Notes under the pieces: model-generated
The model's database searches: none
What the model was told of the DNA's origin: nothing
Seen by the model: the letters and a program-made list of their open reading frames with translations, nothing else
Shown: piece after piece, positions 46,701 to 58,003 of the stretch
How the letters are laid out: every line of letters starts with the position of its first letter
Numbering within the stretch: the first letter of the stretch is position 1
Source of the DNA: Gnetum montanum
Lineage: Eukaryota > Streptophyta > Gnetopsida > Gnetales > Gnetaceae
Length of the DNA stretch: 64,000 nucleotides
Assembly (NCBI GenBank): GCA_015680685.1
Contig: MNCI01001825.1
Coordinates: 1,188,467 to 1,252,466 of the forward strand
Direction: 5' to 3'
Position numbers and translations under genes: made by a program

Positions 46701-47219
46701 AATCTGCTCAAGAAAATGCTTGACAGCAACAAGAGGCAGTGGCATGAAAAGATCCTCTATGTGATATGGGCGTATCGTACTACATGTAGGACGACTACAG
46801 ACAATACGCCCTATAGCCTAGTCTACGGATCTGAGGTGGTGCTGCCCCTCAAATTGCAAATTCCTTCTCTGAGAATGGTCCTCTCCATGATTATAAATAA
46901 GGCTCAACACACCGAGTCTCAGATCATGGATTTGGATTCTGTAGAAGAGAAGCGAATACAGACGCTTGATATGATCGAAAAGTATCAAGACAAGCAGAGG
47001 AAAAAGCATCATCACAATCTTCAGCAGCATCCGATCAAGAAGGGAGATTTAGTTCTCAAGGCCATTCGTGAATCAGTGGGAAAATTCTCTACAAACTGGG
47101 AAGGTCCTTTCTTGGTGACGGATGTGTATGGCAACGGAGCATTCAAGCTAGTGGATATCGACGGCAATGAGTTATCGAATCCTGTGAATCACATATATTT
47201 GAAACGATACTACATATAG
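43761..47219 (+). pseudogene. Gypsy-2 pol: RT - RNase H - aRNase H - integrase (broken)
   Basis: Starts at the ATG at 43761. Reverse transcriptase 44199-44660 with MDGFSGYNQI, MPFGLKNVGATYQRAM and YVDDIAVKS at 44619. Connection and gypsy RNase H about 44690-45260. Archaeal-type RNase H about 45484-45880 with YFDGAS, AEYEGLL, RGDS and ADALATL, so its four acidic residues look intact. Integrase zinc domain about 46170-46330, whose CxxC has been lost by a frameshift. Core with VTDNGPQFSS near 46563. C-terminal domain to KRYYI, stop at 47219. Breaks: TAG near 44169, TAG near 44655, frameshift near 44975, stops at 45982 and just after, frameshift near 46300. The TAG near 44169 sits at a codon that is normally Gln. 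Confidence 0.93.
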
Positions 47220-47257
47220 CTGCATCTCTAGTGTGAACATCATGCATGGCCATAATA

Positions 47258-47769
47258 GTCCACTATGATGCTAAACTGGCAAAAATCATTTTCTATGACG
47301 CTAAATTGGCAACAACCGTTTGCTAGGACGTAAAATTGGCACTCCCTTCACATGCCTGCCATGACACTAAACTGGCATTGATCGTCCGCCACGACGCAAA
47401 ACTGGCAAGTTGTAACCATCCGCTACGACGTAAAACTGGCAGTGCTGTACAGGTTCACCAAGACAAAAAACTGGCATTTTCTACACGCATCCGCCACGAT
47501 GCTAAACTGGCATCGGCTGTCCATCATGACATAAAACTGGCAAAGGTAAGCATCCATCTGCTGAGACGTAAAACCAGTACAGACTTGTCCCTGGGTCATG
47601 ACACAAACTGACACCCACAGCACAGTCTGTTGACACCATAAATCAGCTTCACCACCATCTACCACGATGTAAAACTAGCATTTATCGGTCCGCCCAGACT
47701 TTAAACTGGGACCATGGTCTGCTGAGACTTAAAACTAGCAACGACAGTCTACCAGGACTTAAAACTAGG
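47258..47769 (+). repeat. tandem array B of gypsy-2
   Basis: About 17 degenerate units of 25-35 bp, consensus GTCCGCTACGACGTAAAACTG plus GCA, beginning 38 bp after the integrase stop. As in gypsy-1, the last units drift towards TTTAAACT/CTTAAACTAG. The CG in TACGAC is often TG or CA. Confidence 0.9.
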
Positions 47770-48950
47770 ACTCACAAGCTGCCATCATGCAAATCAAACG
47801 AGCGTGATCATCTCTGTGCAGCTACAAGGTAAACGGGGTGGGATGCTGGGACAGCCCTAGCGTCACCACCTCACCGGCATTCTATTGATCTCTTGGATGT
47901 GCTGAAGGGCATACTATTGACCCCTCAGAGATACCGTCACCGCACCCATTCCAGCAATGGTACCTCTTAGAGGTTAGTTTCACCGTCTGAAGCCCCAAAG
48001 GAGTTCTCATCAATTACAACTTTGGGGATCTCCGCTCATCATCGCTATCAAGCTCTGGCTTCATAGATTCACCTAGCTAGTTCTTTACATAACCAGTCAG
48101 GTGCGATGAGTCTAATGTTCTTTGGTGGAGATATGCTGGGTCGAGCATCAAGGTTGAAGACTCTGGCCTCGTGCTACAGTTCCTCCTTCACGGCCCGATC
48201 AGTTTATCTCACCTCCAATAGTACTTGTTTCAACAACCTCGCTCGTGATTCGCACGAACAATGGTATCCTCTGTTTTCTTCTTTGGTTGCAGGTTACTTG
48301 TTACGAGAACGTCGTTTGAAGGTGTGTTCATCTGAGTGGTGTAATACCGACAACGTTTTGAGATGGCTGCTTAAGTTGGCCTGTCCACTCGTGGGGGTGC
48401 ATCCTTGTGTTCTTCATAACCCTACCCCTAGCCCTTATCACTATCCTTAACTATCCCATCCACTTCCCGTACACAAAATGTACATACACAACACACGCTT
48501 TCCGCATTCGCATTACATTCAAGTCCATGAACCGGTGTAACGCAACTCGCCTAGTGGACACAAAAAAAAAAGAGAGAGAGCGGGGTCAGCAAAATGCGTG
48601 AAACACATCTCACCCAGGTCGTGCAGATGCAACACAATTCATCTATGCAACCCCCTTTTAATACGAAATGATGGCATAAATCCATGCAAACGTAATCACA
48701 GGAGAATGCCTGAGTGCTTATGCGTGAAGATGCTATCCCCACCACATTCAGGTCTTCCCCAAACTACATTTGTGTCTTCCCCAAACCTGTTTCCTCCCAT
48801 ACCATTCTATCTCCCATTTCCTTCATCTTTGTTCCTCTGTGTTGATAGGGTGACACTTGAGTACCTGTTGATAAACGTTGTTGGTACTTTCATTGGTCCG
48901 GTGTTTTGTATTCTTTGTCGACGTCTTTCGGGCAAGCCCTCTAACCGTCA
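47770..48950 (+). other. gypsy-2 3' non-coding region
   Basis: No gene. It contains CAAGGTAAACGGGGTGGGA (donor-like, near 47825), an acceptor-like TTTGGTTGCAG near 48290, a short AAAAAAAAGAGAGAGAG tract near 48565, and GTGTTTTGTATTCTTTGTCG about 50 bp before the polypurine tract. The frames here are not shared with the other elements. Confidence 0.7.
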
Positions 48951-48961
48951 ACAAAGAGGGG
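48951..48961 (+). other. Gypsy-2 polypurine tract
   Basis: ACAAAGAGGGG, 4 bp before the 3' LTR. Confidence 0.75.
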
Positions 48962-48965
48962 CCAT

Positions 48966-50479
48966 TGAAACACCGTGGAAATTGTGAATCGGCCTCAGGT
49001 GAAGATTCACGATTCAGGCAAAATTTCGTGATAGAATTCTAGAAGGTAGAACAAGGCAAAGTAAGGTGAAATGGTGCCTGGCATCAAGTCTCCATGTTCC
49101 TTATAAATTTCAATTTTACTATGTTTTCTGTCTTTACGTTACATTACACAACATAGCGTAATGATGCTTAGCGTAATTCTACTTAACATAGTCTAACATC
49201 AGAAGGGTCGGATTCACGCTCTGTTACGCAAGGCAGCGTCATGAGCTTCAAAAGGGTCAAAGGGAAAGTCCAAAGGAAGCGCGATAAATCGGCTCCTTTC
49301 TTTTTGCAAATTGATCACCTTATGCTTGTTACGCTACACAACGTACGTCAGCGTAATTTATTGTCGAGTTGATCATTTTTTACGCTTCACTACGCTTTGC
49401 TGCGTAAATGAGCGTAAAACAGCTTGACTCACTATTTCCATGCTTTGTTACGCTCTACCATGCGATGTAGCGTAAACAAGTGTAATATAGTGTAAAGCCG
49501 GCTAAAGCAATTACACATTTGCTATCCATACACGCAATACGCTGATGAGCATATTGTGCGTAATCATGAAGTAGCTTCGGTAAAAGTGTTGACAGCGTAC
49601 GTTGCAATGTGATGTGACATAGCCAGTTCGTCAAGTCAACGACATCCGAAAACTTCAGGACACGTGTCATCAAGGCCGTGCCTTTTCTGCATGTTATAAA
49701 TACCCCAGTTGGCGAAGAAAGGCGGGGGGAATTCTGGACATTTTTCTTTGGAGAGAGGAGCAGCGGCTGGCATCTTCAACTTTTGGCAGTTATCATCCTT
49801 GAGCAGAAACAAGAGACATTTTTCAAGCATTTGGCAGCAGGAGCGATCATACCTTTTGGGCGAAAACACAGTTCTCCCATCGGTGATCCTTGGCAGTTTT
49901 GAGCAGAGACTATCTAAATCGAAGAAGATAGATTAGAGATCGAGAGATCATCTGGTGTGGTTGGCAAGATCTATTGATCAGACACAGTTGGTTGATAGAC
50001 ATCTGAGCTTGACCTTCCTTGCACTCCATCTTTGGCTTACAAGGTAGACCGAGCTCCATTCTGCACTCCTTGTTAAACTATTTTTCTTATTATTTTGTGT
50101 ATGTTTCGCACAAGATAATCAGAGTCTTCCCATTATAATTTTGTATACAAGATACTCGTTCTTTTAGGTCAAAGTACAGATCTTGAAATCACGCATTTCT
50201 CTTAGATCTGATTCCCTTTGTCGCGTTAACGTTGTCATTATTGTAATTTATCTACATCGTTTTCCTCTCCTTTTGTGATCTATCGAATCAAATCGTTCCA
50301 CGAAACACCTATAATCTTCGTCGATTTACTGATTTAGTAAGTCCCTGTCTGATCGACAAGACCGTTCAGGGCACTGCGGATTCGTTTTATCCAGCACAGC
50401 CCTCGCACGGATCTGTGGTTAAGACTGTGTACACGGATTTTGTTTGGTATTCCAGCTGCCGACATTTTCTGTCGTTACA
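48966..50479 (+). repeat. Gypsy-2 3' LTR
   Basis: 1514 bp, colinear with 33126-34639, ends TCGTTACA and is followed by target copy AATCT. TATA box at 49695-49702. Confidence 0.94.
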
Positions 50480-50484
50480 AATCT

Positions 50485-51250
50485 GATTGCAAATTCTTAA
50501 TAAATAATAAAATACTTCATCCTTGTGATATAAAACAACAACCCAAGTAAAATGAGGGTAATCATCATCAATGGTTAGAAAATACCTTCACTTGCCAAAA
50601 CTAAGTGTCTGAGAAGAACCAACTAGATCCATGTGAAGTAAATCTAAGGGATGAGAGGCAGAGAAGCAATTTTTCTTACTAAACCTTACCCTTGTTTGCT
50701 TTCTCTTTTGGCATGCTTGACAGGTGTTGAAATTAAAGCCTTTAAGTTAGGGAAATTCATGAAGCATTTTCTTTGTCACCAAGGTTTAAAGAATTTCTTT
50801 GTTTATGTGGCCCAACCTTCTATGCCACATATGAGAATCATCTATATTACTAATCATGTACTTTGATTCAAGGTTAAGATTTTCTCCAAATATAGTGATA
50901 TAAACATTTTCCTTTCTAGTTCCTTCTATTACAATGTTTCCATTAGTTATGTCTTTTATTCTACAAGTTTCTTTTGAAAAAGTAACATCAAATTTTAAAT
51001 TACAGAGTTGACTAACACTAAGAAGATTATGTTCTAACCTTTAAGAAAGAAAAATTTATTTAAAGTAGGTTGTCCCATACCTTCTATTCATACGGTACTA
51101 ATACCTATTATAGGAGCCTGCATGTCATCTTTGAAAGTGAAAATTCTGTAATATTATTATAAAAAGTACATGAATTAGATTTTATCTCCCATCGTATGTC
51201 TTGAACAGTCACTATCAATATACCATGTGCTTGTTTTGACTGTAGAGAGG
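50485..51250 (-). pseudogene. copia protease and integrase N-terminal part
   Basis: Minus strand. The protease start TWYIDSDCSRH lies at about 51195-51230, with the family's usual Gly after Ser changed to Asp. It is followed by decayed integrase zinc domain and first core strand (a DDYPHFTWV-like stretch near 50565). Many stops. The integrase continues at 33125 on the other side of gypsy-2. Confidence 0.8.
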
Positions 51251-51928
51251 GCAACTTGAGCCATCAAGTTCTATTCAGGCTTTCTCTCTTTTTACTTTCA
51301 AATTTCCTTTCCCCACAAAGCACCTTGTCTAGGCTACTCTTGAAAAGACCAAGTATAATGTTTCATTCAAAGATTGCAATATGGTTGAACATGTCTAGAT
51401 TTCCAACAATAGAAACAATTCAATGTCCTAAATTTTGTTATGTTACTAAACCTAGAACAACTTTCTTCTAAAGAATCCTTGATGCATACATCCCTTTGGT
51501 CTTGTTCTTTAGGCTATTTTGAAAAGTTCTTATTCATCAGCTCAATGACCTTGGTTAGGCTTTGAATCTCAATCGTTAAGTTTGAGTTTTCTTTCTTAAG
51601 ATAAGAAAATTCATCAATAAGAGTAGTAATATTTATATCTTTGTCATGTAAGGTATCTTTTATTTTAAAGAATAGACTTTAAAAATAAATAATTTCATTG
51701 CAAAGAAACTCATACGTTTCTTTGAAGGAGTTTTCATCTTCTTTATGATGACTTCTATGATTATTTGAACTTCCTTTACTAATGTAGTAGAGGAACTGAA
51801 TATAGCACTTCAAGAAGTTAATGAAACATATCAATCTATTCTGTACACTTGAATCTAGTAACTGCTAGTGATCTTATGTTTGTTTTTCCTTTCATATTCA
51901 TGTTGAGTTATTAATGTAATATTACTAA
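51251..51928 (-). pseudogene. copia gag, shortened
   Basis: Minus strand. It contains a CCHC zinc knuckle (CFYCWKSRHVQPYC, about 51380-51425), preceded by a coiled-coil stretch ending LTKVIELMNKNFSK (about 51520-51570). Only about 500 bp separate the zinc knuckle from the primer site, whereas copia gag normally needs more than 800 bp there. Most of the N-terminal gag is therefore deleted. Confidence 0.7.
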
Positions 51929-51940
51929 GCTTCGATACCA
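51929..51940 (-). other. copia primer binding site
   Basis: TGGTATCGAAGC on the minus strand, close to the initiator-Met tRNA complement TGGTATCAGAGC used by many plant copia elements. Two bases from the LTR end. Confidence 0.65.
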
Positions 51941-51942
51941 CT

Positions 51943-52898
51943 TGTGGATCAAAAAACTTAGAAAAGGGCTTGAATAAGTTTTCCAAATTAAAATTTCACC
52001 TACCAGAAAAACACAACCAAATTTTACATGGTTTTCCAACTTGGATATGTCAATACTCGAAGGGTAGAATCCATGCACATCTCAAAAATGTGGTTTAACG
52101 GGCATCAAATCCTATACAAGCTCTAAGCTCTACTCTAAAGTGTTTTGTCATTGCAAAACCACACAACCCTGCAAGGTCCCAACAAGCTCAAAATGTAGTT
52201 TCAAGGATCTCACAAACTTTACCAAATTGAGCTCCACAGAGGAATGCTTTTACATTATAAAGCCACTCAACCTTGTAAGGTTCCAACAAGTTGAATGCGA
52301 ATGCCTTCTAGCAATAAGCACATCAACCTCATAGGGCTACAACAAAGAGAGAAACACATAAGAAAAGAATGTAAATAAATTTACAATTCATTATACTTGA
52401 AGCTTATTACAACTTACAATCAAGAAAATGATGTTACAATGAGGGACAATAATAGAATTGCATAGAATAGATAATGATGAGCTTGAATGTGAATACTGTT
52501 TGCGCAATTCTCAAGATTTTGAAAGATTCTTATAGCTTTGGAGTTTTCAAAAACTCCCTAGAATTCATGTAATGGCTACCAAATGGTTAGTGTATACATC
52601 TACTTTGAAGTTGGGACAACTACCTAAGATTCACCTTAATTTAGGAGAGACATCTTACTAGAAAATGGAACATCTTTAGGGAGACATCTACTCATGGATG
52701 TAGATGTATACTGATTTTAAGAGACATGTACTTAACTTTTGATGTCTATCTTTTGAGGCTTTCTCCTATCAATTTTTCTTCTTGCCAATCCTTGGAGCAT
52801 CTTCATTTGATTTGTAGCCTTCATTTTCATCCATGCTCTCATCTTGCCCATGTAATCCTCATTTTGACATGTCATTGTAGATCTCATTTCCTTGATTT
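51943..52898 (-). repeat. copia 5' LTR (outer end not resolved)
   Basis: On the minus strand this sequence ends in GATCCACA immediately before the primer site, as an LTR should. No second copy was found at the left side of the window. The outer end probably falls before or within the assembly gap at 52899. It contains short repeated words such as CAACCCTGCAAGGTCCCAACAA / CAACCTTGTAAGGTTCCAACAA (near 52161 and 52268). Confidence 0.55.
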
Positions 52899-52936
52899 NN
52901 NNNNNNNNNNNNNNNNNNNNNNNNNNNNNNNNNNNN
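52899..52936. other. assembly gap (38 N)
   Basis: Undetermined bases. A further four N lie at 53092-53095. Confidence 0.99.
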
Positions 52937-54388
52937 ATTATAGTTCACAAAGTTGTAACTCTTTATATCTTTTTCCAATTTCTCTTAATTTGGAATTTCA
53001 CATTAAATCTGTATTTTAATGTTATGAGCTTTTTCAACCTTTTGGTATGTCAAAACCTTATGGAAAATGGAGAAAATAGAATGTTTGTGATNNNNTGGAA
53101 AAATAAAATTGTCTAAGTCTTTCAAAAATTCAATTATTCCCTTCATAGAGGCTAGACTAGGTAAATCAATCATCATGATGAACAGTTGATCCAGCTACAA
53201 TAGATAAACAAAAGTGTTTCTTAACATCACATTAAATAGAATCTCATGGCCTGCAAGCTAAGAAGAAAATCCATTAATTTTATTATAATAATTTTTCATT
53301 ATATTACAATTACCATAAAAAAGCCGAGGAATGTTAGGCAAACTTTGGAGAAGAAGCGAACACAATACATAGGAATTTTAGGCAATGGAAAAATTACTTG
53401 ATTATCTTGTCTTCATAATGAATCATCTAATAAAGTTTGTATTTTTAGAAAGATTAGGAGTTTCTATAAAATTTGGAAATAAGAAGTACTAAAAAATATG
53501 AAAATTGATGTTATTTTATGTTCTTCCCAACCTATTAAAAATCACAGTAATTCTCATAGTGTAACTTTGAAAGATGATAACTCTAATGGTCTTGTATGTT
53601 TCATGGTAAAATTTCTTCATTTGGTAGTTTTGTATATTAATTAATGAGTGGCAATGTAGATCCTATGTCCAACTATAAAGATCACAATCATTCACATGCA
53701 ACTTGATTGAATTCTATAGACTAGACTAGTTTCAATGTTTAGATAGCTAGGTGATTGATCATTAGTTGCTATCTTCCAGTAACACATCTGGGAGCTAGTT
53801 CATATAGTTAAGTGTGATTGAGGTGTATGATTTTGATGTTGTAATGATCATATCTAAAAAAAATACTTTTAAAATATTAAAATATTTAAAATATAAGTGA
53901 TACACTTCAAGTGTAAGAAACAAATCTAATTGAGCCTGTAAACATCCATTTCCAACTTATCACACACATCATGAATTTATGCTAATATTGTTGGGTTACT
54001 AAGTATCCACTGGATATACCAAGTGGCATACTACTAAGATCACTAAACATTTGTATTGACTATGCACAACTAGATTAAAGGTGGTTTACAAGAAGTGAAA
54101 ATGTATGAAGGTGCTTTTCAATAAGGGCAAGGCCTAATTCATTTCCTACTCTAGAGGGGAGATTTATCAAGATTAATTGTAAGGATGAAAGTCTAACTAG
54201 ACATCCCAAAATTTTTGGGCTTTTTCTTTAGACTCTATCTTCAATGATATGATGCACTCTAATTTTTAAATTATTATTGTTATTTTTATAGTGGAGAGGC
54301 CAATCTATCTAGTAGAATAATAGTGGGGATGAGAGTCTACCATATTTTGTTAATGCAAACTTCGTCCACCTAGCTCACTGTCAATCAT
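52937..54388. other. AT-rich stretch, no gene recognised
   Basis: Frames are short on both strands, and I see no domain, LTR pair or RNA gene. It separates the copia element from the U2AF pseudogene. Confidence 0.5.
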
Positions 54389-54684
54389 GAGAAATATGGT
54401 CGACCTTGAGGCAATGACTACTTGCACCTACATATGAAGCTAAGCATAAGACTGATGCTACTACTATCTAGCATCTACCAAAGACCTAACATAATCATGC
54501 CTACCATGGATATGCAAGGTCAAGCTTTAGACCCTACTCAAATCTAGACACACTTCGGGGACTTCTACAAAGACCTTTTTGACAAGCTCAGCAAGCATGG
54601 CTAGATCAAGAGCCTCAAGTGTAATAACCTATATTTTAATAACATTGCAAAATGGTAGAGGATGGTTAATAATATTAATATTAG

Positions 54685-54702
54685 TTATATATATATATAT
54701 AT
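54685..54702. repeat. (TA)n microsatellite
   Basis: Nine TA units within the solo LTR. Confidence 0.9.
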
Positions 54703-55780
54703 GCATAATTAATTTTTCTTAGCATTTGATAAATTGTTATTACTCATTTTTACTATTATGCATGATCAAAGATTTTTACCTATCACTCGTATGTACTAAC
54801 TAGGTGAATGATTTGTGATAGGTTCTCATAAAGGCTATGGCATGGGCATGGTATTACCATAATGGCTATGATAGCATGACATGTGATTTATCCATGTAAT
54901 TTGTAATTTTAATTTTACTTTGGCTATTACTTAGATTAAAGGGGAGAAAGATAGATTAGTCACATTGGTCTTTGAGGTAGATAAGAGAGGGTAGCTAGGT
55001 CACATGATTTTAGAGTAGACAGAGTAGGGAAGAAGCCTTTAAGTACTACCCACTCCTTTAACCCAAAGCATTCTTGGTCTCTTAGTTCTTGGGTTGAAGG
55101 GATGCTAGGTTGAAGGAGTGTGAGGAGCTTAGGGGTCTAGGGAGCATGTGGAAAAACTTAAGTAACAGAAGCTAGCAACATATGTATGAGTAATCTTGAT
55201 CCCCTTTTCATTGTTGTTTCAGTTCACCATGTTTTGCACAGATTGAGGTTGGTATTTTTTTTAATTGATGTAAGATCTTGTAGATCTAGCATACTTGGAG
55301 TTGGGTATTGCTTCCACATTCTGAATTTGAATTTTCATTGCTGGATTTGTTTATTTTTCCTAATTTATAGTACTTCCTATGAACTTTGCCTTTTCAAGGT
55401 TTAGGATGATTCAAATAGGTCTTGGTAAAATATCCATATCTCTCCCTGTGCTTCAAATCTGGTTTTAATCTACCTATTGTTAGATTCCTTAAGAAATTAT
55501 CTACAACCTTCATAAGAAATTAGATCATAATTCATTATATATTAGGCACTACAATTTACTTTTTCAAAGCTATCTAGAATCACAACAATTTCAGTGGGTT
55601 TATTGCATTTCTGATTCTAACATTTTGATATTATACTTAAAACATATATACCATCCCGATACAAGTGAAAGCACTAGAAATTATCTTGTGTAGTTAGAGT
55701 TATAATTCCATCTTTGGGGGTTTTCTAAATTTGTTTGAATATACGTAGAAACTTGATACTAAGATTCATCTTTTAATATT

Positions 55781-55852
55781 TTGATATCTATAGCTTGGTT
55801 TCTTCTAAAATTTTAATTGATATCTATAGCTTGGTTTCTTCTAAAATTTTAA
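55781..55852 (+). repeat. 36-bp exact tandem duplication
   Basis: Two adjacent identical copies (55781-55816 and 55817-55852) beginning TTGATATCTATAGCTTGG. A local duplication within the solo LTR. Confidence 0.95.
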
Positions 55853-58003
55853 TGACACTTAGAAGTGGTGTTATGTTTTCAACTGAAGTGAAAGGAGTTA
55901 AAAATATGATCATTTGATAGAGTTATATAAGATTTTCTATTAGTCACCCATTCTTATTCTATTTCTAATTGTCTATAATGTTGGATTGATATTTATTGCT
56001 ATGAATATGTAATTGTCTAAATATTTTTACTATAACTAAGTATGGATATTAGCATTCATTTAAATAGTTAATTAAGGGGAAATTCATATGGATGTGTAAG
56101 TTATGGGAGTTTTATTGTGGCTATTCAATTTGCTAATTATCTTGTTTGAGATGTTGAATTCTAGTGAAGTTGTTAGGAGATGTGTATCATTTTCTGATTT
56201 TGATCCTTGTCACTGCTATATCTCTTTTGAAGTTGTTGTTGGATATTACCCATTACAAATTGTTGAAGGGATGTGACTTTTAATTGATGGTGAATCTTTG
56301 CACCTTTGGAACTTGTATTTTGTTGGGTTTAGTCTTGTGATTGGGTGTTGAAATCTTAAAGGATTTGGATCTATTGAATTGGACTTTTTGGGATTCTTGG
56401 ACTATTGGATTTGTTGGAACATGCCAAATTGTTGATCTTTGAATTGTTGTAAAACATGTCAGATTTTGGAATTATGGATGACATGTTGGATTAATGGTCC
56501 TTATGTTGGCTTATGTAAAAATGATGTTGAGTCCCTCCACCATCAATGTCAATTTTCCATCTTTTGATGATTGTGAAATTTCTTGATGATGAAATGGTTT
56601 GGTTGTTTGCTATGTGTTTGGATGATGGAGCTAGCACTGAGTGTGTGGCTGGTTGGAGATGAAGCTCCCTGGAGATGACTTTTTGATTGAGCCCCACCTT
56701 CACTGCACCAATATGTCTCTAGCTACAGGGCCCATTCAACAACAAAGGGTGATCCATGGCTCATTGGTCATGTTTGATGACTCTAGAATATAGAGGTGGG
56801 TATCCGCAAGGACACTTGTAGCATCAATATGTTTGAAAACCTTGGTGATGAATCCACAGGGACCAACTTGGTTTAAATCTTGGTGGAATATCTACAGGGA
56901 TCACCTTAATTCATTGAGACTAATAATAAATCCATGTGCATGGTAATTTAATATTTTGTTGAAAAATTTAATTTGGAAATTGGAAAATATTCATGACAAC
57001 TTGATACACATTGACACTGAGTGTGGTGCATGCTAGCCTCTTTGTTTGCTCAATTGATGCATGAAGTAAACGATTGTTGGTTTTGGACCATTATGATGGT
57101 CAAATAGATTAATCCCATTCTTGATGGATGTTTGTGTCAGTTGTGTGTTTAGATATTCTTTGCATTGATAGATGTATGGCATTGGATTTTTGGCATGTTT
57201 GTCATGGATGATTTTGGATGATGTAGCATTGTATGTTTGAAGATGCTTGGCTTTGATTGTTTTGTAGGTTGCCATGCCCTACCTAGGCTCCATGAGACAT
57301 ATCCTTGATTTAGCCAGAAGATGGTGCCAAAGTTGCTCACTCAATAGTAGCTAATATTTTAGTTTATTGTACAGGTACTTTGGGCTAGGAAGAGCATGGA
57401 ATACATGTGGTATCTAGGAGATGCTCATAATACAAGTAGAAATTATATATTATTCATAAATAGATATATATTAATTTGATTTACATGTTTGATCTTTTAT
57501 AGTAGACTTGTATAAATTATGAATTATGTAGTGACAATGAGAACTTATCATATTTCTTCATGTAAAATGTTTCAGATGAGATCATTATGGTATTTATGAA
57601 GCCATTGATGTAAGATTTCTTTTAGTTGATGCTTATAATTTAACTCTTTATTACATGTATATATTTTCATCTTAATATTAAAAGCTATAATGTATTCTCA
57701 TTATCTTATCATTTAATCTCTTCTTCCTCTTGGTTATTACTTAACCATGATTCCTTTCTTATTTGTTTTTCCCCACATAATGTTAAGGAGGGTGTTACAT
57801 CAACGTCTGCGAAAAACCTTGCTACTGACCATTGATCAATAATGTCTACATTAAGTTCTACGAGGAAGATCAGGTAGCCACAATGTTGCATGTGCTTTCT
57901 GGAAGATTCTACGCCTGTTACGGACTTTTGCAAGGCCACTTGCAGATAGTATGAGGATTTATGTAATCGTAGAGGGAGGGCTCTATAACTTTATGTGCAA
58001 TGT

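Larger units (their letters stand above)
33126..50479 (+). mobile_element. Gypsy-2: Tat/Ogre-type LTR retrotransposon with antisense gene (best preserved)
   Basis: A 17.35-kb element with two 1514-bp LTRs and perfect target duplication AATCT (33121-33125 and 50480-50484) inside the copia integrase. It has primer site, gag-protease, array A, an eight-exon antisense gene, a splice-acceptor-like site, pol with two RNase H domains, array B and a polypurine tract. It carries few stops compared with gypsy-1, but gag, pol and the antisense gene are each broken, so it is not autonomous. Confidence 0.95.
2089..52898 (-). mobile_element. Ty1/copia retrotransposon, host of the nested insertions (fragmented)
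   Basis: Pieces of one minus-strand Ty1/copia element lie at 2089-2231, 31055-33125 and 50480 to about 52900. Read from high to low coordinate they give 5' LTR, tRNA-iMet-like primer site, shortened gag with a zinc knuckle, protease, integrase, reverse transcriptase and RNase H, which is the copia gene order. The pieces join exactly at the target-site duplications of two gypsy elements (2232-31054 and 33126-50479), so this is the oldest layer. All coding parts carry stops or substitutions. No matching left-hand LTR was found. The right LTR end is uncertain because of an assembly gap at 52899. Confidence 0.85.
54620..57799. mobile_element. solo LTR inserted in the U2AF pseudogene
   Basis: 3,180 bp, starting TGTAATAACC and ending GGAGGGTGTTACA, flanked by TCAAG (54615-54619) and TCAAC (57800-57804). 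The TCAAC copy is the one that keeps the U2AF reading frame, so the left copy mutated. There is no internal retrotransposon coding region, which fits LTR-LTR recombination. The TGTAA...TTACA ends are common in plant gypsy LTRs; the family is not determined. It includes a (TA)n tract and a 36-bp duplication. Confidence 0.8.
54389..58003 (+). pseudogene. U2AF small-subunit (U2AF35-like) pseudogene, split by a solo LTR
   Basis: U2AF35 binds the 3' splice-site AG in nuclear pre-mRNA splicing. Left part (to 54619): a decayed first CCCH finger, then LLLSSIYQRPNIIMPTMD, a GQALDPTQI-like stretch, and HFGDFYKDLFDKLSKHG, the start of the atypical RRM. Right part (from 57800): NNVYIKFYEEDQVATML, LSGRFYA, then, after loss of about a dozen codons, DFCKATCR-stop-YEDLCNRRG, the second CCCH finger, ending near 58003. 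The two parts join in frame (SLNVCE) once the 3,180-bp LTR and one target copy are removed. Several stops and one deletion show it was already a pseudogene or decayed later. The RS-rich tail is not recognisable. No introns are visible. Confidence 0.88.

Noticed and set aside
46818-47030. Reverse ORF inside gypsy-2 integrase
   Set aside because: Shadow of the integrase C-terminal frame.
47258-47769. CRISPR-like array
   Set aside because: Repeats are degenerate, spacers are short and similar, the context is a plant retrotransposon, and there are no cas genes.
33126-50479. Gypsy-2 as a currently autonomous element
   Set aside because: Gag, pol and the antisense gene each carry stops or frameshifts, and the 5' LTR end and primer site are altered.
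2089-52898. tRNA or rRNA genes anywhere in the window
   Set aside because: No cloverleaf with A and B box or rRNA core sequence was seen; the only tRNA-related signals are primer binding sites.
54389-58003. A functional U2AF gene with an intron at 54620-57799
   Set aside because: The insert has LTR ends and a 5-bp target duplication, does not begin with a good splice pair in frame, and the coding parts have stops and a deletion.
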